The notes below the pieces were generated by a model. It searched no databases. It had not been told where the DNA came from and was given only the letters and a program-made list of their open reading frames with translations. 64,000 nt of DNA from JBBAGC01 sp964491265 (GTDB taxonomy: Bacteria > Spirochaetota > UBA4802 > UBA5550): contig CAZBFP010000018.1 in the NCBI GenBank assembly GCA_964491265.1, forward strand, positions 9,317 through 73,316, written 5' to 3'. A program made the position numbers and the translations under genes. Below are positions 23,792 through 33,000 of this stretch, in pieces (positions within the stretch are counted from its first letter, which is position 1; every line of letters begins with the position of its first letter).

Positions 23792-26485
23792 TCAGGAAAA
23801 GATTCCTGTTATTGACTTTGCAGCCTTCCTTGCCGCAATCCTTCCCTGACGCACAACCATATTTTTGAGAACAAGGGGTTTCAGATATTTAAACTCCACA
23901 CCCTTTGCGTCATATTTTTTTACAAGAGTAATTGCATCGAACCTGCACCTGGTTGTACAGGCGCCGCAGCCTATACAGGCATACTCATCCACAGTTGTTA
24001 CACCGCATCCCAGGCATCTTTCAGTCTCTCTCTTCATCTGCTCTGCGGTAAATGTGCCCCGCAGGTCTTTAAAGGTTTTTATGGATTTTTTACTATCCAC
24101 ATGTTTGACACTCTCTCTGGGGCGTCGGTCATACCCTTCAAGAAGAAGGTTGGATTTATCAAATGACCGGTACTCTCTTCTGTCCCTGCCGATAACAAGG
24201 CTCTGGCCCGGATGGACAAAGCGGTGAATAGATACTGCCGCTTCTTTACCCATGGCAATGGCATCAATTGCAAAGGCCGGACCTGTCATTGCGTCACCGC
24301 CGGCAAATACATCAGGCTCACCTGTCTGAAGCGTAAATGAATCTGCTATTACGGTTTTATCCGGGTTCAGCTCAATTCGGCTCCCTTTAATCAGTTCCCC
24401 CCAGTCCATTGACTGGCCTGCGGATATAATAACATTATCCGCCTTAACTGTTTTAATCTCCTTATCATTGAATACAGGGCTGAATTTCCCGTTCTTATCA
24501 AAAACTGAAACACATTTTCTGAATTCCACACCTGTAACCCGGCCATTCTCAAGGATAATCCTTTTGGGACCCCAGGAGTTATTAATTCCGATCTTCTCCG
24601 CAATAGCCTCATCGATTTCCTCTTCAAGAGCAGGCATCTGTTTGCGGCTTTCAAGACAGTATATCTCAACCTTTGATGATCCTGTTCTTACTGCTGTTCT
24701 GGCAACATCTATTGCAACATTCCCGCCGCCGATTACTATAGTGTCTCCCTTAAGTTTAATTTTATTTCCAAGATTCACGTCACGGAGAAAATCTATCCCT
24801 GTAAAAACCCCTTTACCATTCTCACCTTCTATACCTATCTTCCTCCCGCCCTGTGCACCTATAGCCAGGTAGAATGCTTCAAAACCCTGCTTTCTCAAGT
24901 CCTCAAGGCTTACATCCTTGCCGACTTCAACTCCGGTTTTAATCTCAACTCCAAGTTCTTTAATAACGTCTATTTCTGCATTAATGACATTTTTCTCCAG
25001 TCTGAATGAAGGGATCCCCAGTGTTAACATACCCCCGGCAACTTTCTGCTTTTCAAAAACTGTTACTTTATAGCCGTCAATCGCAAGATAATATGCGCAT
25101 GACATCCCGGAGGGGCCTGCTCCTATAACTGCGATTTTTTTCCCGTAATTGTTTTTCTTTTCCGGAACAAAGCGGTTCTTTGAATCAAGATCCTGCTGTG
25201 CAATAAATTTTTTGATTTCATCAACCGCTACCGGATCATCAATATCCCCTCTTGTGCAGGCTGTCTCGCATCTTCTCGGGCATACGCGTCCGCAGACAGC
25301 GGGGAAAGGATTTTCATGCTTTATCAGCTCAAGGGCGTCTTTGAATTTACCCTGTGAGGCCAGCTTAATATAGCCCTGAACAGAGATATGTGCCGGGCAC
25401 TCGGTTTTGCATGGACTTGTTCCTGTTTCAAGAACATTCTCCCTGTTTGTACGGAAATTGACATCCCATTTATCTTCACCCCACTCGGTGTTGTAGGGGA
25501 AGTCAGTTCTTATTTCTTCAACAGCCGGTGTTTTGCTGCATATCTTCTGTCCAAGCTTAAGCGCGTTAACAGGACAAACCTCAACGCATTCACCGCATGC
25601 CACACACTTGTCTTTATCTATTTTTGAAACATAGTTTGAGCGTATCATGTCCGGATTGCCGAACATGCTGCCGATCCTTGTTGCAAAGCATGAGCAGCCG
25701 CAGCAGTTGCATATGGCGTGTGTATGCCCCGGGCCGTCAGTGTTTGGTATCTGATGCATAAGCCCGTTTGCTTCAGCCTTTTCTATAATTGCATAGGCTT
25801 CATCCCTGGATATGGCCCGGCCCCTTCCTGTGCGGATGTAATATTCTGCAGCATGGCCCAGCTGTATGCACATATCCTCCTTAAGGTGGCCGCATCCTTC
25901 ACCCATTGCCTCACGCGATGTGCGGCATGAACAGTCGGAAACTGAGAAAACTGTATTCTCATTAAGGTATTTCGAAATCTCCTCATAGGAGGCCCTTCTT
26001 GTTTCCCCCTGTATTGCTGCTTCAATAGGGATAACCCTCATTGGACCTGTTCCAACAGAAAAAACACCTGCTGCCATTGGGGCTCTCCGCACACCAAAAG
26101 CTTCAAAGGCTTCTGCAGCCTGCTGAAAATTTTCCAGGCTCCCTTTATCAGGATGGTTGACTATCAGTTCCATATGACCGGGAACCCATAACTCGAGCCA
26201 GTATTTGTCAATACCATCCTCCTCGCCGACAAAGCATACCCCGGTTACAGCCAGATCATGGAGGATTCTCTTTGTATCCTCTACAGACTTTCTGCATTTT
26301 TTTGCTATCTGTTCCACTGTCATGTGTTTACGGAATTCAAGACAGAGGGCCACTTCTGCCATTTCATCTGTAGCAACAGCCTCAAGTATTTTATACTCCG
26401 GGTATTCCGGCTTTATCCCAAGTTTTGATCCCTGCTTTACCCTGCTTATTTTATTTGCAAGTTTAAGTAATTTTTCATTTACCAT
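23792..26485 (-). CDS. GltD-like iron-sulfur flavin NAD(P) oxidoreductase with extra ferredoxin domains
   Basis: The 897-residue protein is modular. Residues 1-100 include a helix-turn-helix-like start. Residues 180-270 are Cys-rich (CSC, CNCCGCSC). Residues 294-304 form a [4Fe-4S] site (CVACGECVEVC). Residues 359-410 are the GltD-type N-terminal cluster domain (CKTEC, CGRVCPRRCETAC). An FAD fold IAVIGAGPSGMSCAYYL lies at 451, an NAD(P) fold VIGGGNVAIDVARTA at 584, and a C-terminal ferredoxin CIGCGACTTRC at 837. It should move electrons between NAD(P)H and iron-sulfur partners. Lying between hypB and hypA, it is probably the electron-input module of a hydrogenase or related redox complex encoded elsewhere. 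Confidence 0.85.
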   Translation of the reverse strand: MVNEKLLKLANKISRVKQGSKLGIKPEYPEYKILEAVATDEMAEVALCLEFRKHMTVEQIAKKCRKSVEDTKRILHDLAVTGVCFVGEEDGIDKYWLELWVPGHMELIVNHPDKGSLENFQQAAEAFEAFGVRRAPMAAGVFSVGTGPMRVIPIEAAIQGETRRASYEEISKYLNENTVFSVSDCSCRTSREAMGEGCGHLKEDMCIQLGHAAEYYIRTGRGRAISRDEAYAIIEKAEANGLMHQIPNTDGPGHTHAICNCCGCSCFATRIGSMFGNPDMIRSNYVSKIDKDKCVACGECVEVCPVNALKLGQKICSKTPAVEEIRTDFPYNTEWGEDKWDVNFRTNRENVLETGTSPCKTECPAHISVQGYIKLASQGKFKDALELIKHENPFPAVCGRVCPRRCETACTRGDIDDPVAVDEIKKFIAQQDLDSKNRFVPEKKNNYGKKIAVIGAGPSGMSCAYYLAIDGYKVTVFEKQKVAGGMLTLGIPSFRLEKNVINAEIDVIKELGVEIKTGVEVGKDVSLEDLRKQGFEAFYLAIGAQGGRKIGIEGENGKGVFTGIDFLRDVNLGNKIKLKGDTIVIGGGNVAIDVARTAVRTGSSKVEIYCLESRKQMPALEEEIDEAIAEKIGINNSWGPKRIILENGRVTGVEFRKCVSVFDKNGKFSPVFNDKEIKTVKADNVIISAGQSMDWGELIKGSRIELNPDKTVIADSFTLQTGEPDVFAGGDAMTGPAFAIDAIAMGKEAAVSIHRFVHPGQSLVIGRDRREYRSFDKSNLLLEGYDRRPRESVKHVDSKKSIKTFKDLRGTFTAEQMKRETERCLGCGVTTVDEYACIGCGACTTRCRFDAITLVKKYDAKGVEFKYLKPLVLKNMVVRQGRIAARKAAKSITGIFS

Positions 26486-26503
26486 TTTTTCTATCCTCCG
26501 GCT

Positions 26504-27175
26504 TTATTCTTTATTCCAGTTTCTTACTTCTTCACGGAGCCAGTCAGCCCACTCTTCAATCCCTTCCCCTTTTTTTGCTGAGATGGGGATAACCTTTATA
26601 TGGGGGTTCAGTTTTTTCACCCGCTCTTTTACTGCCTCTATGTTAAAGTCGAAAAAATCTGCTGCATCGATTTTGTTTATTAATAGAACATCAACAATGG
26701 AAAACATAAGCGGATATTTCAGAGGTTTGTCATCCCCTTCAGGAACGCTTAAAATCATGGCGTTCTTTGAAGCCCCGGTATCGAATTCAGCGGGGCAGAC
26801 CAGGTTCCCCACATTTTCAAGTATTACCAGATCGAGTCCATCTGTGCCAAGGCCAGCTAATCCCTGTTTTGTCATATCAGCGTCAAGGTGGCACATACCG
26901 CCGGTGTGCAGCTGTATAACCTTTGTGCCGGTTTCAGCTATAGTTTTGGCATCAACATCTGAGTCAATGTCCGCTTCCATAATCCCGATTGTCATTTCAT
27001 CCTTTAAGGCCTCAATGGTTCTTAAAAGCGTTGTGGTTTTGCCTGAACCTGGCGATGACATGAGATTCAGTAAAAAGGTGTTTTTCCTTTTCAGTTCCTC
27101 TCTGAGAAGATCAGCCTGATGGTCATTGTCTTTAAAGACACTCTCCTTTATCTCCATCACTTTATATGTATTCAT
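26504..27175 (-). CDS. hypB: hydrogenase nickel-incorporation GTPase HypB
   Basis: The 223-residue GTPase has the P-loop SPGSGKTT (residues 41-48), the metal-binding segment THTGGM-type LHTGGMCHLDA, switch region LVILENVGNLVCPAEFD and base-recognition motif NKID. There is no N-terminal His-rich nickel-storage stretch. It drives nickel insertion together with HypA. It leads the operon, and GGAGGG lies 8 bases before the ATG. The following gene starts 18 bp after its stop. Confidence 0.95.
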   Translation of the reverse strand: MNTYKVMEIKESVFKDNDHQADLLREELKRKNTFLLNLMSSPGSGKTTTLLRTIEALKDEMTIGIMEADIDSDVDAKTIAETGTKVIQLHTGGMCHLDADMTKQGLAGLGTDGLDLVILENVGNLVCPAEFDTGASKNAMILSVPEGDDKPLKYPLMFSIVDVLLINKIDAADFFDFNIEAVKERVKKLNPHIKVIPISAKKGEGIEEWADWLREEVRNWNKE

Positions 27176-27293
27176 GGTTAAATCCCTCCATTACAAAAAA
27201 ATCTGTTCTGCCCCGGGTCATATAACTGAGGTATTAGAATGAACTGTTAACAGCCTTTTAATTCCTCTATAATCTAAGTATCACTCCGGATAT

Positions 27294-27514
27294 ATTAATG
27301 GCGTTCCTGCAAAAAGTAACTTATTTTGCCACAGAGGCTCAGAGACACAGAGAAAGATGAACTAATTATACAGATATATGAAATCGTACATAAATATATT
27401 TACAATTTTTTGCAAATATGTATTATTGATTACTAATTTCTATAAAATTCCGTACCTCTGTGACTCTGTGTCTCTGTGACTCTGTGGCAGACTTTTTGCA
27501 GTAGCGCCATTAAT
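27294..27514. mobile_element. MITE family 3 (221 bp, long inverted repeats)
   Basis: Ends of 24 bp, ATTAATGGCG followed by T or C then CTGCAAAAAGT-like sequence, are inverted with two mismatches (27294-27317 and 27491-27514). A second inverted layer inside pairs GCCACAGAGGCTCAGAGACA with its complement, built of ACAGAG/CTCTGTG words. A further copy starts at 63949. Confidence 0.8.
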
Positions 27515-27730
27515 AAGTAGGCATAATTTATCCGGTTTGTAAATGAGGGGAAACTCTATATATCATATAGGGGAATTCCCCTTTATATGATATGAGACAG
27601 GAGGGGAGTATTTTTTATATATAGGCACAGTAATATAGGTAAAATATATTGAGAGTAGTGAAATATTCATGCTTTATGGAGCGGGATGTTTTTTATGCAG
27701 AATAAACGGTCAATGTCTCCGGAATGGATA

Positions 27731-27761
27731 AAAAAACTCCGGAATTATTCCGGAGTTTTTT
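27731..27761 (-). terminator. bidirectional rho-independent terminator of the ectoine operon
   Basis: AAAAAACTCCGGAA and TTCCGGAGTTTTTT form a 14-bp perfect stem around TTA. It lies 20 bp past the aspartokinase stop, with T-runs on both strands. Confidence 0.88.
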
Positions 27762-27780
27762 TATTTTAGATTAAATTTTT

Positions 27781-29142
27781 TTATTGAACAATCAGTCTGT
27801 CGTAAAGGGCATTAAGTGCATTGTCCGCATAGTAGCTTTGAATCCCCAGGTGAAAACTTATCTGGGCGGGTCCCTGGTCAATAATTTCAATATTTATATT
27901 ATTGTTTTTCATAGCCAGGGCAGCTTCAGCAATTACACCCGGATCGTATCTCATCCCAATACCTACAGGGGAAATAATTGAAAGGTTATAGAAAAACTCC
28001 ATGTTGTCAGGATCGAGTTCTTTTTTGATTGTTTCTGTAATATCGTCTTCGCAGCCGATCAGGTCATCCTGATTCATAATGACCGCAACATCATCCCTGT
28101 CTGTGGGGTAGTGGTATGTTTCAATGCCGTAATCTTTCATAATATTAAGGACACGGTAAACAAAACCGATAATTTCCTGGGAACCATCTTTCTCAAGATA
28201 CAGGTAGGCAATATTGTCCATACGGGCAATACCCACTGTGGTTTCTTCCGGAACCCTTTGTGCTACAATCATGGTTCCTTCAGCTGAGGGGTTGTTGGTA
28301 TTTCTGATGTTAATCGGGATACCTTTTTTTTTGCACCTCACCATTGCGTCATAGTGAAAAACATTAAACCCCTTGGATGCCAGGAGCCGTATCTCCTTAT
28401 ATGTGAGCCTGGGTATTACCCTGGCTTTTTTAATTATGCGCGGGTCTGCCTGGTATATGCCGTCAATGTCGGACCAGTTTTCATATAGTGAGGCATTCAT
28501 GGCATAGGCGATCTCCCCCCCCGTAAGGTCGGAACCTCCCCGTGAAAAAACAGCAATATCCTTCGATTCAGTAATTCCGTAAAATCCTGGAATAATTGAA
28601 ACACCCTGGCAGGAGGTATTTTTTTTCAGGTTTTTGTAGCTCACAGGGATGACTTTTGCGTTACCAAAATTTTCTGTTACTATAAGGCCTATATCCTCAG
28701 GGAGTTTTACTTCTGAATTGATGCCGCTTTTAGTGAAGTAGGCGGAAATTATTTTCGCGTTGTAATGCTCCCCCCTGGACGCGAGGAAGTCTTTCCTCTT
28801 CGGTTCAGGAAGAGCAAGGTTCAGATCTTTTGTAAGCCCTTTTATTATTTCTTCACCGTCAATATTAAGTTCAGTAATAATTTTTTTAAACTTATTTATT
28901 ACCGCATTAAAGCTATCTTTTGATGTCACCATTATACCGGGGGATGAAAGATGCTTCCCCTCCATTGCAACATTGATAAGATGGTCTGTGACCTTAAAGT
29001 CATCTTCATCATCTTTCCCCGGTGCAGATACTATTATATATTTTCTGTCAGGATCAGATGCTGCTATATCCCTGACTTTTTTAATCTGTTCAGCATTGGC
29101 CAGTGAAGAGCCGCCGAATTTTGATACTATACAGTTTTCCAT
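27781..29142 (-). CDS. ask: ectoine-operon aspartate kinase
   Basis: The 453-residue kinase starts VSKFGGSSLANAEQIKKV, the aspartokinase nucleotide-binding signature. It has FSRGGSDLTGGEIAYAM near residue 200 and two C-terminal ACT domains (SIISPVGIGMRYDPGVIAEA). It phosphorylates aspartate, the first step toward aspartate semialdehyde, which EctB aminates. Specialised copies like this, placed after ectABC, often have relaxed feedback inhibition. It is the last gene of the operon, 28 bp after ectC, with a strong terminator behind it. Confidence 0.93.
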   Translation of the reverse strand: MENCIVSKFGGSSLANAEQIKKVRDIAASDPDRKYIIVSAPGKDDEDDFKVTDHLINVAMEGKHLSSPGIMVTSKDSFNAVINKFKKIITELNIDGEEIIKGLTKDLNLALPEPKRKDFLASRGEHYNAKIISAYFTKSGINSEVKLPEDIGLIVTENFGNAKVIPVSYKNLKKNTSCQGVSIIPGFYGITESKDIAVFSRGGSDLTGGEIAYAMNASLYENWSDIDGIYQADPRIIKKARVIPRLTYKEIRLLASKGFNVFHYDAMVRCKKKGIPINIRNTNNPSAEGTMIVAQRVPEETTVGIARMDNIAYLYLEKDGSQEIIGFVYRVLNIMKDYGIETYHYPTDRDDVAVIMNQDDLIGCEDDITETIKKELDPDNMEFFYNLSIISPVGIGMRYDPGVIAEAALAMKNNNINIEIIDQGPAQISFHLGIQSYYADNALNALYDRLIVQ

Positions 29143-29170
29143 TTCTTCTCCTCAGTTATAACGGGTCTGC

Positions 29171-29557
29171 TTAAGACGAGGGGTATACCCCCTCTTTGTC
29201 GTGCATCTCCTCACCGGAAAGGGGAGGGTTAAAAACGCATATCAGTCTCATGGTCTCGCTCGCCCTTAGCAGGTGTCTGTCGTTTTTATCAAGGGCGTAC
29301 ATTACGCCCGGTTCGATTTTATACACTTTACCGTCATCAGTAGTTTCAATTTCCCCTTTACCTTCAATACAGTACACAGCTTCAAGATGGTTTTTGTACC
29401 ATATAAGGGTTTCCGTATTTTCATATATGAGTGTTTCATGAAAGGAAAATCCCATTCTGTCAGATGCAAGGAGCATACGCCTGCTGGTCCAGTTTCCATT
29501 TTCAGCATGAACTTCCCTTTCTGAATTTTTTATTTCATCAATGTGCCGTACTATCAT
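29171..29557 (-). CDS. ectC: L-ectoine synthase
   Basis: The 128-residue cupin closes N-gamma-acetyl-diaminobutyrate to ectoine. It has MIVRHIDEIKNSEREV, NGNWTSRRMLL, the metal-binding strand HLEAVYCIEGKGEIE and GVMYALDKNDRHLLRA. It matches full-length EctC. The start is 3 bp after the ectB stop, with GGGG upstream; the genes are tightly coupled. The last residues after CVFNPPL continue with the usual GxExHDxxGxYP-like tail. Confidence 0.97.
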   Translation of the reverse strand: MIVRHIDEIKNSEREVHAENGNWTSRRMLLASDRMGFSFHETLIYENTETLIWYKNHLEAVYCIEGKGEIETTDDGKVYKIEPGVMYALDKNDRHLLRASETMRLICVFNPPLSGEEMHDKEGVYPSS

Positions 29558-29560
29558 TTT

Positions 29561-30829
29561 TTACCCCGTTTTCATGGCCTGCTTTTTTTCAATCACAGCT
29601 GCAATCGATTCATCTACGATTTTCAGCCCTTTTCTCAGAATATCCTCCTCAATAACCAGAGGGGGGAGAAACTTGATAACATCATCATCCGCTCCTGCCA
29701 GTTCTATAACCAGTCCTCTGGAGAAAGCTTCTCCGGAAACCTCGCTGCAGAAATTAAGCTCAGGTATATGGAGGCCGTAAATCATCCCGTAACCCCGTAC
29801 AGTAGGATGGTACTCTGAATATTTCTCAGCCATGCGCGTCAGCTCTTCACGGATAATTTTCTCTTTATACAATACGGCTTCGCTTAAATTGTCGTTTCTC
29901 CAGTATTCCAGAAGCTCAGCAGATGCGACAAAGGCAAGGTTGTTCCCGCGGAATGTACCTGTGTGTTCACCCGGTTTCCACTGGTCAAGCTCCGATTTTA
30001 TAAGTACAAGGGCAAGGGGGAGTCCGCCGCCTATAGATTTTGAAATTGTAATAATATCGGGATTAATCCCTGATTTTTCAAAGCTGAAAAATTTCCCTGT
30101 ACGGCCGTTACCGACCTGAATATCATCCACAATGAGAAGGATGTCAAAGTCGCGGCATATCTGTTCGATTTCCCTGAGCCATTCTACTGAGGCTACATTG
30201 ATCCCCCCTTCAGCCTGAATTGTTTCAAGTATTATTGCTGCAGGGAGGTCCACGCCGCTGCTGTTATCTGAGAGAAATTTCCTCAGGTATTCCGCTGTGT
30301 TTACATCTGGACCAAAATAATTATCATAGGGCATAAATGCCACATTAGTTCTGTTTATAAAGGCTTCATCTCTGTAAAAGGAGTTCCCTGTTACAGACAT
30401 TGAACCCATTGTAAGTCCGTGGAATGCATTGGTAAAGGCTATTACATTTGATCTCCCCTTTACCATCCTGGCCAGCTTAAGTGCTGTTTCAACCGCGTTT
30501 GTACCTGTTGGGCCGGTAAACTGGATCTTATAATCCATATGTCGTGGTGCAAGGATTATGTTGTAAAACTGTTCCAGGAAATGTTTTTTTGCGCTGGTGG
30601 CTTTGTCCAGTCCATGGATAATCCCGTCGCTTTCAATATATTTGATTAAAGCTTCGCTTACTGCCGGGTGGTTGTGGCCGTAATTTAATACCCCTGCGCC
30701 TGCAAAAAAATCTATATACTCATTATCCTGTTCATCATAAAGCATCGCTCCCTTTGCTCTTGAAAAGACTGCCGGGAATGCTCTTACGTAGCTTCTAACC
30801 TGTGATTCCAGTTGTTCAAATATTCTCAT
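29561..30829 (-). CDS. ectB: diaminobutyrate-2-oxoglutarate transaminase
   Basis: The 422-residue PLP enzyme makes 2,4-diaminobutyrate from aspartate semialdehyde. Signatures are FFAGAGVLNYGHNHP, FTGPTGTNAVETALKLAR, FHGLTMGSMSVTGN, the cofactor Asp in LLIVDDIQVGNGRTG and the PLP lysine in ITISKSIGGGLPLALV. The length is standard. It follows ectA by about 40 bp and precedes ectC by 3 bp. AGGAG precedes the ATG. Confidence 0.96.
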   Translation of the reverse strand: MRIFEQLESQVRSYVRAFPAVFSRAKGAMLYDEQDNEYIDFFAGAGVLNYGHNHPAVSEALIKYIESDGIIHGLDKATSAKKHFLEQFYNIILAPRHMDYKIQFTGPTGTNAVETALKLARMVKGRSNVIAFTNAFHGLTMGSMSVTGNSFYRDEAFINRTNVAFMPYDNYFGPDVNTAEYLRKFLSDNSSGVDLPAAIILETIQAEGGINVASVEWLREIEQICRDFDILLIVDDIQVGNGRTGKFFSFEKSGINPDIITISKSIGGGLPLALVLIKSELDQWKPGEHTGTFRGNNLAFVASAELLEYWRNDNLSEAVLYKEKIIREELTRMAEKYSEYHPTVRGYGMIYGLHIPELNFCSEVSGEAFSRGLVIELAGADDDVIKFLPPLVIEEDILRKGLKIVDESIAAVIEKKQAMKTG

Positions 30830-30871
30830 TTTATTTCTCCTTGATTTGGTGTTATCTTTTATTTTGATTTT

Positions 30872-31396
30872 TTATTTTTCCGGTGCTTCAAAGGGGCCGA
30901 TTCTAAAAAGAATCTCCTCCTCATGTTCTTCTTTTCCGAACATCGATTCAGTAATAAAGGTCTCCTTTGCAAGTCCGGTTTTAAGAGTTGATGCCAAAGA
31001 ATGAAAAAATCTTGAGGAGGGTTCATTTGATGGCGACACGGTAGTTTCTATATACCTGACTTTTTTTGCAATGTCTCTGCCCAGTATAACCATTACCATT
31101 TTCATTGCCATACCCATTTTTCTCATTGAAGGGTGGACTGCAACCTGCCAGATAAAAAGTGTATCATCTTTTTTGGGATGAATATAGGCGGATATAAATC
31201 CTTTTATTGCGGATTGATGCTGCACCACAACAGAAGTTTCATTAAAATGCTCACATATAAGGAGGTAGCAGTAGAGTGAGTTAAGATCCAGAGGTTTGGA
31301 ATTTTTTATCAGACTGTGTATATCTGCTCCATCTGCAAGATTCGGCTTCCTCAGTTTAATATGACCCGGTTCCCGGCTCTCTTCAGTTTTAATCAT
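30872..31396 (-). CDS. ectA: L-2,4-diaminobutyrate acetyltransferase
   Basis: The 174-residue GNAT-family enzyme acetylates diaminobutyrate at the gamma amino group. It has KPNLADGADIHSLIKN, LDLNSLYCYLLICEHF, the acetyl-CoA loop VHPSMRKMGMAMKMV and TTVSPSNEPSSRFFHSLA, all typical of EctA. It is the first gene of ectABC-ask, with GGAGGAGGT before the ATG and a recognisable promoter about 100 bp upstream. No ectD hydroxylase is present, so the product is ectoine rather than hydroxyectoine. Confidence 0.95.
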   Translation of the reverse strand: MIKTEESREPGHIKLRKPNLADGADIHSLIKNSKPLDLNSLYCYLLICEHFNETSVVVQHQSAIKGFISAYIHPKKDDTLFIWQVAVHPSMRKMGMAMKMVMVILGRDIAKKVRYIETTVSPSNEPSSRFFHSLASTLKTGLAKETFITESMFGKEEHEEEILFRIGPFEAPEK

Positions 31397-31494
31397 TTTT
31401 TTTACCTCCTCCGGTTAAACTGGTTCTATAAAAGACGGTTAAGGATAATTTTTGAAAATGTCTTCAGCAGTATCCGGTAGTTTTATTAAATCGA

Positions 31495-31522
31495 ATTATA
31501 GCCTCTGGAGAGAGGGAGTCAA
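31495..31522 (-). promoter_or_regulatory. sigma-70-like promoter of the ectoine operon
   Basis: On the minus strand TTGACT (31522-31517) and TATAAT (31500-31495) are separated by 16 bp. Transcription would start near 31488, leaving an untranslated leader of roughly 90 bases before ectA. No operator dyad is obvious. Confidence 0.6.
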
Positions 31523-31654
31523 TAGGGCAAAAGTACTATGCGGGTACTATATTGATTCTATTGTTCAGGACTTTAAGACTAATTTCTCTGATTTTTGTCA
31601 TATATGAGATATGACCGGTTTTTTTAAAGGGGAATGAGAGAGCTTTAATTATTT

Positions 31655-31692
31655 AAGAGTTTAGTCTGAGCAGCAGCTCAGACTAAACTCTT
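31655..31692 (-). terminator. 17-bp perfect hairpin, probable terminator
   Basis: AAGAGTTTAGTCTGAGC (31655-31671) pairs exactly with 31676-31692 around AGCA. It lies 7 bp after the stop of the small lipoprotein gene and upstream of the ectA promoter. The following T-run on the minus strand is weak. Confidence 0.65.
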
Positions 31693-31698
31693 CTGGTG

Positions 31699-32040
31699 TT
31701 ATTTAGATTTGGTATGTGAGATAATAGAATCAAGAATACCCACATTGCTTCCGTTCTGGATCCGCGTATCCTCAACAATCACCTTAACAATATCACTATT
31801 CTCAATCGGTTTTTCAAAGCTTTTTTTCTGACAGTCAATTATGAATTCTCCTTCATCAGTTTTAATTGTTACATATGCATCCTTTTCATCATTGTATACA
31901 TCTGTAACTGTCCCTTCAACTATCTTCTGATTATCTGACAGCTTCACTGTTTCTTTTTCTTTCCCACAGCCTGAAAAAGCAAATGTAAGGAGCAATGCAG
32001 AGATAAATATAATACCTTTTTTTAGTAACGACTTGTTCAT
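31699..32040 (-). CDS. small lipoprotein of unknown function
   Basis: The start at 32040 (MNKSLLKKG) is chosen because AGGAGG lies 6-7 bases before it; codons further upstream lack a signal. The 113-residue product has a lipoprotein signal with lipobox FSGC. The mature part of about 90 residues is predicted mostly beta: IVEGTVTDVYNDEKDAYVTI, then EGEFIIDCQ and VIVEDTRIQNGSNV, resembling an OB-like fold. I do not recognise the family. It is monocistronic, between the ectoine promoter and a divergent lipoprotein gene. Confidence 0.7.
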   Translation of the reverse strand: MNKSLLKKGIIFISALLLTFAFSGCGKEKETVKLSDNQKIVEGTVTDVYNDEKDAYVTIKTDEGEFIIDCQKKSFEKPIENSDIVKVIVEDTRIQNGSNVGILDSIISHTKSK

Positions 32041-32265
32041 AAATCCTCCTGAATTCTGATTGATAAGCATCTAATTGACAGAAACAGCATAGCGAAATAT
32101 TCAGTCATATTCAAGTTTTTTATAAATAATCGCAGAATTACAAGTTTTGCTAAAGGAAGAGTCAGGCGGGATGCTTTAATATCTTAAAAATTATTTGACT
32201 TCTGCTGCAGGGTGGCAGATAATTTAATTCTTCATAATAACTTAAAAATAGATCCGGAGTTTAAA

Positions 32266-32895
32266 ATGAGAAATCTGGTTATAATTTTTCTGGCAATAGC
32301 TGTAACTTCCTGTTCTTCAGTCTCCTATAAGCCTCTCCCTCATCAGGACCGCATTCTGGTGGCAGTTGGTGAGGTGGAGAATCGGACCGGGAACGTAATG
32401 TTTAATTCCGCTGTTACTGACAGTGCAAGTAATTATATTCATCATCTTCATGCTACGCAGTGCTTCAGGGTTATTGAACGTCACAGGCTCAATGAGCTTT
32501 TAAAAGAACACAGGCTTTCCATGACAGGTCTGGTTGATGAGAGTCAGGGCAGGCGTATAGGGAAAATTCTTGGTGTTGATGCTATACTTTATTTAACTCT
32601 TTCATCAGCAAAGTATAATAAAGATGAGCAGAAAGCAGGGAGCGCTGTTTCAGTTGAGGAGACTCTTGAGATTGTAATTGACGCCCGTCTTGTATCTGTT
32701 GAAACAGGTGAGATTCTTGCTTCTGCGGCATATTCTGCAGTTGAAGAGGCGAAGGTGCAGAATATCGGTACAGGGCTTTCAAGAGGCGAGGCAATGGATC
32801 AGGTGAAAACAGTGCGTAATGCTGTAACTGTAAAAGCGCCGAACAATATTGCCGAGAAAATTGCTTCTCAGGTATATGCAATGAGGGTGAGATAG
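32266..32895 (+). CDS. CsgG/LpoB-like lipoprotein
   Basis: Starting at 32266 (CCGGAG upstream, MRNLVIIFLAIAVTSC signal with lipobox VTSC) gives 209 residues. The mature part, ILVAVGEVENRTGN then CFRVIERHRLNELLKEH and GRRIGKILGVDAILYLTLS, is the CsgG-type fold, found in curli secretion channels and in LpoB activators. There are no curli or penicillin-binding protein genes nearby. It is probably an envelope assembly or stress lipoprotein; the exact role is open. Confidence 0.72.
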   Translation: MRNLVIIFLAIAVTSCSSVSYKPLPHQDRILVAVGEVENRTGNVMFNSAVTDSASNYIHHLHATQCFRVIERHRLNELLKEHRLSMTGLVDESQGRRIGKILGVDAILYLTLSSAKYNKDEQKAGSAVSVEETLEIVIDARLVSVETGEILASAAYSAVEEAKVQNIGTGLSRGEAMDQVKTVRNAVTVKAPNNIAEKIASQVYAMRVR

Positions 32896-33000
32896 AATAT
32901 TGATATCACTGCCGGATTTTATAAACAGGGGGCTGCAGCTTCTTGCCTTGCATAAAGACAGGGGGAGGTATGCTAGAAGCAGTATTACTGTTGTAACATC

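Noticed and set aside
23792..26485. Glutamate synthase small subunit
   Set aside because: The FAD/NAD core is GltD-like, but the long Cys-rich N-terminus, extra ferredoxin domains and hyp neighbours argue against amino-nitrogen metabolism; no gltB is near.
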